From: Lentzea sp. NBRC 105346 | GTDB taxonomy: Bacteria > Actinomycetota > Actinomycetes > Mycobacteriales > Pseudonocardiaceae | DNA: 64,000 bases | Direction: 5' to 3' | Assembly: GCF_030269605.1 (NCBI RefSeq) | Contig: NZ_BSTQ01000001.1 | Span: 828,850 to 892,849, forward strand | Part shown: positions 33,976-41,951 of the stretch, piece by piece | How the letters are laid out: the number at the start of each line of letters is the position of its first letter | How positions within the stretch are numbered: position 1 is the stretch's first letter | Position numbers and translations under genes: made by a program | Notes under the pieces: model-generated | What the model saw: the letters and a program-made list of their open reading frames with translations, nothing else | The model's database searches: none | Told to the model about the DNA's origin: nothing

Positions 33976-35157
33976 GTGAAGACCAACTGGGCGGGCAACG
34001 TCGCGTACTCCGCGACGCGGTTCGCGTCACCCACATCGCTGTCAGAACTCCACGCTGTCGTCAACGAGTCCGCACAGGTGCACGTCGTCGGCGCGGGCCA
34101 CTCGTTCAGCCGCGTCGCGGACACGCCGGGCACGCTCGCCTCCCTGGAGGCCATGCCGCGCGAGTTCAGGGTGGGCGACACGGTCCACGTGTCCGCGGGC
34201 ATGCGCCTGGCCGAGCTCGCCACCCGGCTGCACGCCGCGGGCCTGGCCCTGCCGACCATGCCGTCGCTGCCGCACATCACGGTCGCCGGCGCCGTCGCCA
34301 CGGCCACGCACGGTTCGGGCGACGCACATGGATCCCTGGCGTCGTCCGTGCGGTCTTTCACCCTGTTGTCCGGCCGGATCGCGGAGCCGGGCGCGGTCGT
34401 GTCGCTGGGCGCGCTGGGGGTGGTCACCTCGGTCGAACTCGAGGCCGTTCCCGCGTTCGAGGTCGAGCAGCACGTGTGGGAGACCGTGCCGTGGGAGGTG
34501 TTGCTCGGCCACCTGGACGAGATCTTCGCCAGCGCGTACAGCGTCAGCGCGTTCGTGTCGTGGCCCGCGGGCGCCCGCCTGTGGGTGAAGCGCCGCGTGT
34601 CGGACCCGCCCGCGGAGCTCGGCTGGACCGGTGCGGTGCGGGCCACGTCGCCCCGCCACCCGGTTCCCGGCCAGCCCGCGGACAGCTGCACCCAACAACT
34701 TGGTGTGCCGGGGCCGTGGCACGAACGCCTGCCGCACTTCCGGGCCGACTTCACGCCGAGCGTGGGCGACGAGCTGCAGTCCGAGTACTTCGTGCCGCGC
34801 ACCCGTGCGGTGGCCGCCCTCCGGGCCCTGAGCGCGCTGGGCGAGGAGATCATGCCCCTGCTGCTCGCGTGCGAGCTGCGGACCGTGGCCGCCGACGAGG
34901 CGTGGCTGAGTCCCGCCCACGCGACGCCCAGTCTCGCGGTGCATTTCACGTGGCGGCCGGACGAACCCGCGGTGCGGGCCCTGCTCCCCCGCGTCGAGGA
35001 GGCGCTCGACCCGCGTCCGCACTGGGGCAAGCTGTTCACGTTGAACGATCTCGCGACGCGCTACGACCGTTGGGCGGACTTCACCGCGTTGCTGCGCGAG
35101 CACGACCCGGACGGCAAGTTCCGCAACGCGTTCATAGATCACCACTTTCCACGCTGA
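33976..35157 (+). CDS. FAD-dependent alditol-oxidase-like enzyme
   Basis: A 393-residue flavoprotein of the VAO/PCMH family, closest in type to bacterial alditol (xylitol) oxidase. Signatures are NWAGNVAYSATRF at the start, the FAD pyrophosphate loop VHVVGAGHSFS with the His that would carry covalent FAD, PHITVAGAVATATHGSG, and the C-terminal RPHWGKLFTL segment. It would oxidise a polyol at C1 and yield H2O2. No signal peptide, so cytosolic. It begins 12 bp after the transporter ATPase, which suggests that the importer brings in its substrate or precursor. The last 26 bp overlap the next, convergent gene. Confidence 0.87.
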   Translation: MKTNWAGNVAYSATRFASPTSLSELHAVVNESAQVHVVGAGHSFSRVADTPGTLASLEAMPREFRVGDTVHVSAGMRLAELATRLHAAGLALPTMPSLPHITVAGAVATATHGSGDAHGSLASSVRSFTLLSGRIAEPGAVVSLGALGVVTSVELEAVPAFEVEQHVWETVPWEVLLGHLDEIFASAYSVSAFVSWPAGARLWVKRRVSDPPAELGWTGAVRATSPRHPVPGQPADSCTQQLGVPGPWHERLPHFRADFTPSVGDELQSEYFVPRTRAVAALRALSALGEEIMPLLLACELRTVAADEAWLSPAHATPSLAVHFTWRPDEPAVRALLPRVEEALDPRPHWGKLFTLNDLATRYDRWADFTALLREHDPDGKFRNAFIDHHFPR

Positions 35158-36151
35158 CCGGCCGCCCGGTCCGCCACGACTCGGCGATCGCCTCGGAGAT
35201 CGCCTGGTCATGGCACGCCTGCGCCAGCGGGTACGGCGGCGGGCCCTCCCCCGCGACCCACGCGCCCATCCGGTCGAGCAGCGTCGCGATCGCGATCTCC
35301 TCGTCGGACAGCCGCGCCGGGAAGTACGGGTTGCGCCACCGGACCTCGCCGTCGACCGACAACGTGTCCAGCGCGAAACCCTCCAGGTTGCCGCCGAGCC
35401 CGGTCTGCCGGCGGGTGATCAGGCTCCGCACCGGTGTGCGGTGGTCGGCCATTCTCGTGATCTCCTCGTCGACGATCTCGCCGTGCGTGCCGCGGACCGC
35501 GTGCCGGTGGGTGCGCAGCGGGTGCCACCACTGGCCGTCGGTGAAGTCGTAGGTGCCGGTCCGGCCGTCCCAGTCGAGGAACGCGAACGTGCGGTCGGCC
35601 TCGGCCAGCTCGGCGGACTCGGGCCAGCCCGCGCGGTCGGGGCCGCGCAGTACCTGTTCGGTGTGGCGGTGCGCGGTGACCCGCACCGGGGCGAGACCCA
35701 CACCGAGCAGGTCCCGCAGCAGCGCGACGGCGTGGTAGTCGTGAGTGGACGACACGGACGCGTTCACGGGCGTGCCGATCACGCCGGCACGAACCAGCTC
35801 CGCGCGCACGAAATGCAGTGGCTGCAACGGATACTGCTCGGCGACCTGCACCAGACCCCCGGCGCACAACGGACGCATCGACGTCAGCGCCGGGGTTTCG
35901 GACAGCACCGGCATGTCCATTGCCACCAGCGACGACACGATCTGCGGGTTGACGTCGCGCGGCACGGACGTGACCACGAACGCGGAGTCGCGCAGCTGCG
36001 ACACCGACTCGAATGCGGGCACATCCCAGTTCGCGACGCGGTCTGGCGAACGGGTCACTATGCCGGTGACCGTAAAACGGGACGGCAGCACTCGGGCCAA
36101 TTCCAGGTAGAACCGGGCGCGCCAGCCGGTGCCCACGATGCCGAACCTCAT
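35132..36151 (-). CDS. Gfo/Idh/MocA family oxidoreductase
   Basis: A protein of about 339 residues with an N-terminal Rossmann domain (RFGIVGTGWRARFYLELARVLP, then VTGIVTRSPDRV, and DMPVLSETPAL in place of the usual EKP motif) and a C-terminal GFO_IDH_MocA-type domain with STHDYHAVALLRDLLG. It should use NAD(P) to oxidise a sugar or related alcohol. The EKP lysine that usually helps catalysis is not evident (SETP here), so activity may differ. The ATG at 36151 is chosen; a TTG at 36160 is possible. It overlaps the oxidase 3' end by 26 bp. Confidence 0.83.
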   Translation of the reverse strand: MRFGIVGTGWRARFYLELARVLPSRFTVTGIVTRSPDRVANWDVPAFESVSQLRDSAFVVTSVPRDVNPQIVSSLVAMDMPVLSETPALTSMRPLCAGGLVQVAEQYPLQPLHFVRAELVRAGVIGTPVNASVSSTHDYHAVALLRDLLGVGLAPVRVTAHRHTEQVLRGPDRAGWPESAELAEADRTFAFLDWDGRTGTYDFTDGQWWHPLRTHRHAVRGTHGEIVDEEITRMADHRTPVRSLITRRQTGLGGNLEGFALDTLSVDGEVRWRNPYFPARLSDEEIAIATLLDRMGAWVAGEGPPPYPLAQACHDQAISEAIAESWRTGRPVSVESGDL

Positions 36152-36280
36152 GTCCGCCAACTATGCCAGCGATCTCAGTAGGCCCTGGTCTCGATAGGTT
36201 TTACGCCTGGACGGCGGTATGGGCGAGAAAGGGGATTACCGAGGATCTGGAACCGCCGGAATACCGAAGGGAAGCACACC

Positions 36281-36496
36281 ATGACGAATCCGTTCGACGA
36301 CGAGGACGGCCGCTTTCTCGTGCTCATCAACGACGAGAAGCAGTACTCGCTGTGGCCTTCGTTCGCCGCCGTCCCCGAAGGCTGGACGACCGTGTTCGGC
36401 GAGGACACCAGAGCGGCCTGTCTGCAGTACGTCGAGACCAACTGGACCGACATGCGCCCGGAGAGCCTCCGGCAGAAGATGGACGCCCAACAGTGA
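36281..36496 (+). CDS. MbtH-like protein (first copy)
   Basis: A 71-residue MbtH-family protein, a chaperone and activator of NRPS adenylation domains. The signature residues are all present: [17 protein letters not shown], and [15 protein letters not shown] purine-rich site (GAAGGGAAG) precedes the ATG. It stands alone upstream of a methyltransferase gene, 7.3 kb from the second MbtH gene and the NRPS genes, and on the other strand. It could serve the NRPS in this window or one elsewhere. Confidence 0.95.
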   Translation: MTNPFDDEDGRFLVLINDEKQYSLWPSFAAVPEGWTTVFGEDTRAACLQYVETNWTDMRPESLRQKMDAQQ

Positions 36497-36577
36497 CAGC
36501 CGGGGCCATCTCGTCGCGGTGACCGCGCTACAGTGCGTTCAGAGGATTGTGAAACTTCTGAACGAGGGGGAAGCACT

Positions 36578-37390
36578 GTGGAGAAGGTTCACTTCACCGA
36601 GGAGAAGGCCACCATGCTGGCCACGCTCTACGGGCGCGCGCTGGACAACCGGACCACCGATCCGGTGCTGGGCGACCAGGCCGCGGACGACGCCGTGGCG
36701 CGGATCGACTACGACTTCGGCAAGCTGGGGATGAGCCCCGACCTGGCGATGGCCGTCGTGCTGCGGGCCAAGCCGATGGACGCGTGGGCGGCCGAGTTCC
36801 TGCACGCGCACCCGGACGCCGTCGTCGTGCACCTCGGGTGCGGCATGGACAGCCGCGTGTTCCGGCTCGACCCGCCGCCCACCGTGACGTGGTTCGACGT
36901 CGACTACCCCGAGGTCATCGCGTTGCGCCAGAAGATCTACCCGGTTCGGGAGGGCTACCACCAGATCGGCTCGAACGTCACCGACTTCGGCTGGCTGGAC
37001 GAGGTTCCTGCGGACCGGCCGACGCTGGTGGTCGCCGAAGGGCTGACGATGTACCTGACCGAGGAGGGCGGCCACGAGCTGGTCCGCAGGCTCGTCGACC
37101 GGTTCCCGTCCGGCGAGATGATCCTCGACCTGTACAGCCGGTTGGGGGTCAGGCTGCAGAAGCTCAACCCCATCGTGCGCAAGGCCGGCGCCACCCTGCA
37201 CTGGGGTGTCGACGATCCATGTGAGCTGGAGGCGCTCGGGCTGACGCTGGTCCGGGCGCTCGATGTGGCCACCGCATATCCGGATTCCGACATGCATCGC
37301 GTGTCCGCCGGAACCCGGCTGCAGATCCGCATCGCCCGGATGATCCCGGCGTTGCGGAAGATGGGCCACATCGCGCGCTACCGGTTCTAG
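36578..37390 (+). CDS. SAM-dependent methyltransferase (LCM/TcmP-type O-methyltransferase)
   Basis: A 270-residue class I methyltransferase of the leucine-carboxyl-methyltransferase family, which includes polyketide O-methyltransferases. The SAM loop VVVHLGCGMDSRVFRL is at about residues 82-97, VTWFDVDYPEV holds the acidic ribose-binding residue, and VVAEGLTMYLTEEGGHELVRRL is the family motif V. The GTG at 36578 follows GAGGGGG at good spacing. The stop TAG overlaps the convergent reductase stop by 4 bp. It may tailor a secondary metabolite, given the MbtH gene just upstream. Confidence 0.87.
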   Translation: MEKVHFTEEKATMLATLYGRALDNRTTDPVLGDQAADDAVARIDYDFGKLGMSPDLAMAVVLRAKPMDAWAAEFLHAHPDAVVVHLGCGMDSRVFRLDPPPTVTWFDVDYPEVIALRQKIYPVREGYHQIGSNVTDFGWLDEVPADRPTLVVAEGLTMYLTEEGGHELVRRLVDRFPSGEMILDLYSRLGVRLQKLNPIVRKAGATLHWGVDDPCELEALGLTLVRALDVATAYPDSDMHRVSAGTRLQIRIARMIPALRKMGHIARYRF

Positions 37391-38427
37391 CGGTCCTCGG
37401 CCGGCCGGCGCCTGCGTCGCACGTCGACCAGCGCCTGTGGGCGCCAGACGCCGTCCGGGTGGTAGACGTTGGTGCCCGGCGGCACGATCTCGTCGATCCG
37501 GTCGAGCGTCGTGTCGTCGAGCGCGCGGATGCCCTTGAGCGTCGCCTCCAGCTGCTCCATCGTGCGCGGCCCGATGATCACCGACGTGACGGCGGGATGC
37601 GCTGTGGTGAAAGCGATCGCGAGCTCGGGCAGCGTGCAGCCGATCTCCTCGGCCACCTCGACGAACCGCTCCACGGCGTCGAGCTTCGCGGCGTTCTCCG
37701 GCCGGGCCGGGTCGAACCGCTCGGGCCGCAGCTTCGCCCGGCCGCTCGTCAGGTCGACGTCGCCCCTGCGGTACCGGCCGGTGAGGAAGCCGAACGCGAG
37801 CGGGCTCCACACCAGCACGCCCATACCGAGGCGTTCGCACGTGGGCAGCACGTTCGCCTCGATCCCCCGTGCCAGCAACGAGTACGGCGGCTGCTCGGTA
37901 CGGAACCGCTGCAGGTGCCGGTCACGTGCGACGTGGTAGGCCTCGACGATCTCCTCCGCCGGGAACGTCGAGCAGCCGAACGCGCGGATCTTGCCCTGGG
38001 TGACGAGGTCGCTCAGCACGCCGAGCGTCTCCTCGATGTCGGTCGTGTGGTCGGGCCGGTGGATCTGGTAGAGGTCGATCCAGTCGGTGTCCAGCCGCCG
38101 CAGGCTCTCCTCGACCTCGCGAATGATCCAGCGCCGCGAGTTGCCGCCGCGGTTGTGGCCCTCCCCCATCGGGAAATGGACCTTCGTCGCGAGCACGACG
38201 TCGTCGCGCCGGCCTTTGAGTGCCTTGCCGACGATCTCCTCCGACTCGCCACCCGAGTACATGTCGGCGGTGTCGACGAAGTTGATGCCCGCGTCCAGCG
38301 CGCGGTGGACGATCCGCACGCAGTCGTCGTGGTCGGGGTTGCCGATGGCGCCGAACATCATCGTGCCGAGGCAGTGGTTGCTGACTTCGATGCCGGTGCC
38401 GCCGAGCGTGCGGTAACGCATGGTCAT
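37387..38427 (-). CDS. Aldo/keto reductase
   Basis: A protein of about 346 residues of the AKR superfamily (TIM barrel, NADPH). It starts MTMRYRTLGGTGIEVSNHCLGTMMFG. The catalytic set is visible as DTADMY (Asp, Tyr), TKVHF (Lys) and YQIHRPD (His), with IIGPRTMEQLEATL as the C-terminal cofactor loop. Codons upstream of 38427 are open but not credible. A MerR-type promoter directly precedes the ATG and would give a nearly leaderless transcript. It converges on the methyltransferase with a CTAG stop overlap. Confidence 0.9.
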   Translation of the reverse strand: MTMRYRTLGGTGIEVSNHCLGTMMFGAIGNPDHDDCVRIVHRALDAGINFVDTADMYSGGESEEIVGKALKGRRDDVVLATKVHFPMGEGHNRGGNSRRWIIREVEESLRRLDTDWIDLYQIHRPDHTTDIEETLGVLSDLVTQGKIRAFGCSTFPAEEIVEAYHVARDRHLQRFRTEQPPYSLLARGIEANVLPTCERLGMGVLVWSPLAFGFLTGRYRRGDVDLTSGRAKLRPERFDPARPENAAKLDAVERFVEVAEEIGCTLPELAIAFTTAHPAVTSVIIGPRTMEQLEATLKGIRALDDTTLDRIDEIVPPGTNVYHPDGVWRPQALVDVRRRRRPAEDR

Positions 38428-38435
38428 GAGCGCCA

Positions 38436-38466
38436 ACCGTAAGTGCTGGAGCGCGCTCCAGGTCAA
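38436..38466 (-). promoter_or_regulatory. MerR-type promoter with 19-bp spacer and central palindrome
   Basis: On the minus strand, a -35 box TTGACC (38461-38466) and a -10 box TACGGT (38436-38441) are separated by 19 bp. The perfect 16-bp palindrome CTGGAGCGCGCTCCAG (38446-38461) overlaps the -35 box and fills most of the spacer. An over-long spacer with a dyad is the hallmark of MerR-family activated promoters. The predicted start of transcription falls at or within two bases of the reductase ATG at 38427. No MerR gene is in the window. Confidence 0.75.
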
Positions 38467-38516
38467 GGCCTTCCGGCCTCTGTGGACTCGTCCGCCCGGC
38501 GGCGCATACTCGCCGG

Positions 38517-39407
38517 ATGACCAAACGCAGCCTGCTGCTCGCCGCGGTCGCACTGGCCGCGGCCACCGCAGTTCCAGCCCACGCCGCCCAGCCGGACCGC
38601 GCGATCGTCCTGCCGGGGGCCAGTTCCGCCGAAGGCATCGCTTCGGGGCGCGGGTCCACTTTCTACGCGGGCGACCTGTTCCGTGGTGATATCTTCCGCG
38701 GCGACGTCCGCGCCGGCACCGCGTCGAAGTTCATCGACGTCCCGGACGGCTCACGCATGGCCGTCGGCATGGCCGTGGACCTCACGCGCCACTGGTTGTT
38801 CGTCGCGGGTGGACCGTCGTTCGGATACGTCTACGACCTCGACACCGGTGCCACGCTGGCCACCTACGCGTTCGGCGGCGGGTTCGTCAACGACGTCGCG
38901 TTGACCGACGCCGGCGCGTGGTTCACCGACTCGAACGTGGGTCAGCTCTACTTCGTCCCGTTCTCGCTCGGTCCACATCGGACACTCGCACTGAGTGGCC
39001 CGGCCGCGGATACGAGCAGTCAGTTCAACAACAACGGGATCCAAGCCACTACTGATGGCACCCGGCTGATCGTCGCGCACTCGGGTCAGGGCGCGCTGAA
39101 CGTCGTCGACCCCGCCACCGGCGCCAGTTCCACCATCGCCGGCGTGAGCGTGCCGTTCGTCGACGGCATCCTGCTGGAGTCCGGCCGGCTGTGGGCCGTG
39201 CAGAACTTCATGAACCAGGTGTCGTCGGTCCGGTTGGCGCAGGATCTGTCGAGCGGATCGGTCACCGGTGTCATCACCAGCCCGTTGTTCCAGGTGCCGA
39301 CCACGGTCGCGCGGGTCGGTGGCAGCCTCGCGCTGGTGAACGGGAAGTTCGACACGGGCCTGCCGCCCACGGCGTCGCAGTACGAGGTGGTGGTCGTGGA
39401 CCGTTAG
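38517..39407 (+). CDS. Secreted SMP-30/NHL-like beta-propeller protein
   Basis: A 296-residue protein with a Sec signal peptide (cleavage near AHA-AQ, residue 23), then repeated four-stranded motifs: GIASGRGSTFYAGDLFRGDIFRGDV, GMAVDLTRHWLFVAGG, GGFVNDVALTDAGAWFTDSNVGQLYFV, and NGIQATTDGTRLIVAHSGQGALNVV. These give a six-bladed SMP-30/gluconolactonase-like propeller. It acts outside the cell; enzymatic activity is not established. It is divergent from the reductase across 89 bp, and its stop overlaps the next convergent stop by 4 bp (TTAG). Confidence 0.8.
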   Translation: MTKRSLLLAAVALAAATAVPAHAAQPDRAIVLPGASSAEGIASGRGSTFYAGDLFRGDIFRGDVRAGTASKFIDVPDGSRMAVGMAVDLTRHWLFVAGGPSFGYVYDLDTGATLATYAFGGGFVNDVALTDAGAWFTDSNVGQLYFVPFSLGPHRTLALSGPAADTSSQFNNNGIQATTDGTRLIVAHSGQGALNVVDPATGASSTIAGVSVPFVDGILLESGRLWAVQNFMNQVSSVRLAQDLSSGSVTGVITSPLFQVPTTVARVGGSLALVNGKFDTGLPPTASQYEVVVVDR

Positions 39408-39835
39408 GACTCGAGGCAGTTCCGCAGCCGCTCCAGGTCCGCGGTGATGCTCTTGCGCACCTGACGTTTCATCAACGGGGTCGCCCAGCCGAAGAACCCG
39501 CCGGGCGACCCGCTGGCGTGGATCGCGACGAGCGTGCCGTCCGGCGCGTCGTCGAGCTCGTAGCGAACGGTCATCGGGAACGGCCGGTCGACCTTCATCT
39601 CGACGAGCCGGTCGGGTTCGTGGTCGGTGACCTCGTAGCCGTAGACGAACTCGCGCCCGAGGAACTTCGCCGTCCGCTCAACGGTGGCGCCCTTGCCGAG
39701 CGGGCCGGGCTGGGCCGGCCTGCTGTCGGTGATGCCGCCCGTCCACTTGAGATCGTTGGCGGGGTCGAACATGAAGGCCGCGACCTCGTCGCGGGGCCGG
39801 TGCACCAGCACCTCGGGCCGGACGTCAACTGCCAT
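39404..39835 (-). CDS. SRPBCC (START-like) family protein
   Basis: A 143-residue SRPBCC polyketide-cyclase/START-fold protein: VDVRPEVLVHRPRDEVAAFMFDPANDLKWTGG at the N-terminus, GREFVYGYEVTDHEPDRLVEMK in the middle strands, and a long C-terminal helix MKRQVRKSITADLERLRNCLE that closes the ligand cavity. Its ATG lies within the end of the preceding AHSA1-like gene (11-bp overlap), so the two are translationally coupled. Ligand unknown. Confidence 0.87.
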   Translation of the reverse strand: MAVDVRPEVLVHRPRDEVAAFMFDPANDLKWTGGITDSRPAQPGPLGKGATVERTAKFLGREFVYGYEVTDHEPDRLVEMKVDRPFPMTVRYELDDAPDGTLVAIHASGSPGGFFGWATPLMKRQVRKSITADLERLRNCLES

Positions 39836-40247
39836 CGGTCGCCTCCTGCTGCTCGAAGAAGGGCTGGGCCTGGCCGGTGTTGGCGTAGCGCACCAGCCTG
39901 TCGTGAATCATCGCCCACCCCTGCGTGACGCGCCCGAGGTCCGGCTCAGGGAAGCCCTCGCCGAACCCGTAGTGGCGGAACAGGATCTTCGAGCCGTCGA
40001 GCTCCCACTCCCACGTCGAGCCGCCCCAGTACGGGAAGCCCTCGGTGCAGTGCATGCGGACGAGCTTGCCGGGCTCGGTCGTCACGTCGGCGTGCAGGTC
40101 GACCGGGGCGTGTGGGAAGCCGAATCTGGCGTGTCCCTCGGTGATGTCGCAGTCCTGGGTCCAGAACGCCCGCTGCCCCTCGGTCGTCGACAGGATCTCG
40201 AAGACTCTCCCGGCGTCCGCCTCGACCTCGTTGTACAGGGTGATCAT
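39825..40247 (-). CDS. SRPBCC/AHSA1-like protein
   Basis: A 140-residue START-fold protein of the AHSA1 type (MITLYNEVEADAGRVFEILSTTEGQRAFWTQD, then WEWELDGSKILFRHYGFGEGFPEPD and a C-terminal helix). The ATG at 40247 follows AAGGAGG at correct spacing, better than the GTG one codon upstream. It is divergent from the ArsR-type repressor, with an operator-like palindrome between, so it is likely repressed by it. Such ArsR/AHSA1 pairs are frequent in actinobacteria. Confidence 0.87.
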   Translation of the reverse strand: MITLYNEVEADAGRVFEILSTTEGQRAFWTQDCDITEGHARFGFPHAPVDLHADVTTEPGKLVRMHCTEGFPYWGGSTWEWELDGSKILFRHYGFGEGFPEPDLGRVTQGWAMIHDRLVRYANTGQAQPFFEQQEATDGS

Positions 40248-40260
40248 CACTCCTCCTTAT

Positions 40261-40276
40261 TTTAGATGCAGCTAAA
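40261..40276. promoter_or_regulatory. ArsR-type operator TTTAGATGCAGCTAAA
   Basis: A 16-bp palindrome with one mismatched pair lies in the 55-bp gap between the divergent AHSA1-like and ArsR genes. A related half-conserved copy (AAGATGCCGCTACA) starts about 18 bp downstream. The A/T-rich ends stand out in this GC-rich DNA. Confidence 0.7.
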
Positions 40277-40302
40277 TTAAGATGCCGCTACAGTAGCTGT
40301 CA

Positions 40303-40605
40303 ATGGAACCGTTGCAAGTGATCGCCGCACCGCGGCGGATGCGCATCCTCGAGCTGGTCTGGGACCGCGAGCTCGCGGCGGGTGACATCGCGGCCGAGTT
40401 CGACGTGTCCTGGTCGGCGGTGAGCCAGCACCTGACCGTGCTGAAGAAGGCCGGTTTCCTCGTGGAGCGCCGCGAGGGCACGAGCCGCTTCTACCGCGCG
40501 GACAAGGAGGCGCTCGGGCCGTTGCGCGCGGTCGTCGAGGACCACTGGCGCACCAGCCTCCTGCGCATCAAGCACCTCGCCGAGGAGGAAGAGTGCTCGA
40601 AGTGA
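40303..40605 (+). CDS. ArsR-family winged-helix repressor
   Basis: A 100-residue ArsR/SmtB-type regulator: MRILELVWDRELAAGDIAAEFDVSWSAVSQHLTVLKKAGFLVERREGTSRFYRADKEAL shows helix-turn-helix and wing. There is no metal-binding ELCVCDL motif, so it is of the metal-independent type that usually controls adjacent AHSA1/START genes. It overlaps the next SRPBCC gene by 13 bp and faces another across the palindrome at 40261-40276. Confidence 0.9.
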   Translation: MEPLQVIAAPRRMRILELVWDRELAAGDIAAEFDVSWSAVSQHLTVLKKAGFLVERREGTSRFYRADKEALGPLRAVVEDHWRTSLLRIKHLAEEEECSK

Positions 40606-41015
40606 GCATGCACATCGCGGCTTCTCCGGAGACGGTGTTCCCGTACTTCACCGACCCCGCGCGCTACTCGCAGTGGATGGGCAACGCGGCGATCCTCGAC
40701 CCCGTGCCCGGCGGCGCCTACCGGGTCCGCATGCGTGACGGCGTCGAGGCGTCGGGCGAGTTCGTCGAGATCTCCCCGCCGCACCGCGTCGTGTTCACGT
40801 GGGGCTGGACGCATGACCAGGCCGTCGCGCCCGGCTCGACGCGCGTGGTCGTGACGCTGCACGAGGAGAACGGCGGCACCCGTGTCGTGTTGCGGCACCA
40901 CGGGCTGCCCGACGACACGCAGATCACCATGCACCGCAAGGGGTGGGAGCTGTACCTCGACCGGCTCGGGGTTCGGGTTCTGGGCGGGGACCCCGGTCCC
41001 GACCCGAACGCCTAG
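40593..41015 (+). CDS. SRPBCC/AHSA1-like protein, coupled to ArsR
   Basis: A 140-residue START-fold protein (MHIAASPETVFPYFTDPARYSQWMGNAAILDPVPGGAYRVRM, FVEISPPHRVVFTWGW, TRVVVTLHEENGGTRVVLRHHGLPDD and a C-terminal helix), the classic AHSA1 pattern. The GTG at 40593 lies within the ArsR gene with GGAGG five bases upstream. A GTG at 40602 would give a GTGA overlap but is less well served. The stop overlaps the convergent reductase stop by 4 bp (CTAG). Confidence 0.88.
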   Translation: MLEVSMHIAASPETVFPYFTDPARYSQWMGNAAILDPVPGGAYRVRMRDGVEASGEFVEISPPHRVVFTWGWTHDQAVAPGSTRVVVTLHEENGGTRVVLRHHGLPDDTQITMHRKGWELYLDRLGVRVLGGDPGPDPNA

Positions 41016-41947
41016 GTCAGCGACCGCATGTCCTCGTCGCTCAGCTCGAACGTCAACGCGCCCGCGTTCTCCGCCGCCTGCGCCCCGTTCTTCGCCCCCG
41101 GAATAGGCAGCACGTCCCGCTGAATCAGCCACCGCAAGGCGATCTGCGACCGAGTCTTGCCGTGCTTCGATGCCAGCGCGCCCACCGCGGCGTTGACGCG
41201 TTCAAGCGAAGCCAACGCGGCAGCACCGCGGAAGGGCGCCCGGTACCGCCGCCACCCCGCGGGCCGATGCGAAGCGGAGTACTTCCCGGTGAGCGCACCG
41301 GAAGCGAGCGGCATGTAGGCGATCAGCGTGACGCCGAGCGAGCGGCACGTGTCGAGTACGCCGTCGGTCTCCGGGTTGCGGTGCAGCAGCGAGTACTGGA
41401 CCTGGTTGGACGCCAGCGGAATGCCCCGCCGTCCCAAAGCCTCGTGCGCCACACGCATCTGCGCGGCTGAATAGTTGCTGACACCGACAGCCCGGACGAG
41501 GCCGGACGACACGGCGTCCGCCATCAGGTCCATCACGCGCGGGATCGACATCCAGCGCACCGGGAAGTGCACCTGGTACAGGTCGATGACAGGGCGGCGC
41601 AGCCGGGAGAGCGACGCGGCCAGGGTCGAGGGCAGGCTGGAGGCACGGGAGAAGAACGCGCCGGGGAACTTGGTCGCGATCACGACCGAAGGGTTGCCCT
41701 CGGTCAACTCGCCTAGGCGTCGCTCGGAGACGCCCTTGCCGTACATGGCGGCGGTGTCGAACAGGTTCACGCCCGCGGCGAGGCTGACGGCCAGTGCTTC
41801 GACCTGGTCGTCCAGGCTGCTGGTGGGTCCGTAGGCGTTGCGGGCCGGGTCCATCCGCGGCGCCGCCGTCATGTCGCCCCACACCATGACGCCGACTCCG
41901 AGCGGAGGCACGGCCACGTCGGTCCGGCCCAGCTTGTGCACCGGCAC
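41012..41947 (-). CDS. Aldo/keto reductase (second)
   Basis: A 311-residue AKR: KLGRTDVAVPPLGVGVMVWGD, FDTAAMYGKG (Asp and Tyr), IATKFPGAFF (Lys), LYQVHFPVRW (His), VGVSNYSAAQM and LPIPGAKNGAQAAENAGAL (NADPH loop). All four catalytic residues are present. It starts 4 bp after the alpha/beta hydrolase stop on the same strand, so it belongs to the PAS-LuxR, hydrolase, reductase transcription unit next to the NRPS locus. Confidence 0.9.
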   Translation of the reverse strand: MPVHKLGRTDVAVPPLGVGVMVWGDMTAAPRMDPARNAYGPTSSLDDQVEALAVSLAAGVNLFDTAAMYGKGVSERRLGELTEGNPSVVIATKFPGAFFSRASSLPSTLAASLSRLRRPVIDLYQVHFPVRWMSIPRVMDLMADAVSSGLVRAVGVSNYSAAQMRVAHEALGRRGIPLASNQVQYSLLHRNPETDGVLDTCRSLGVTLIAYMPLASGALTGKYSASHRPAGWRRYRAPFRGAAALASLERVNAAVGALASKHGKTRSQIALRWLIQRDVLPIPGAKNGAQAAENAGALTFELSDEDMRSLT

Positions 41948-41951
41948 GTAC

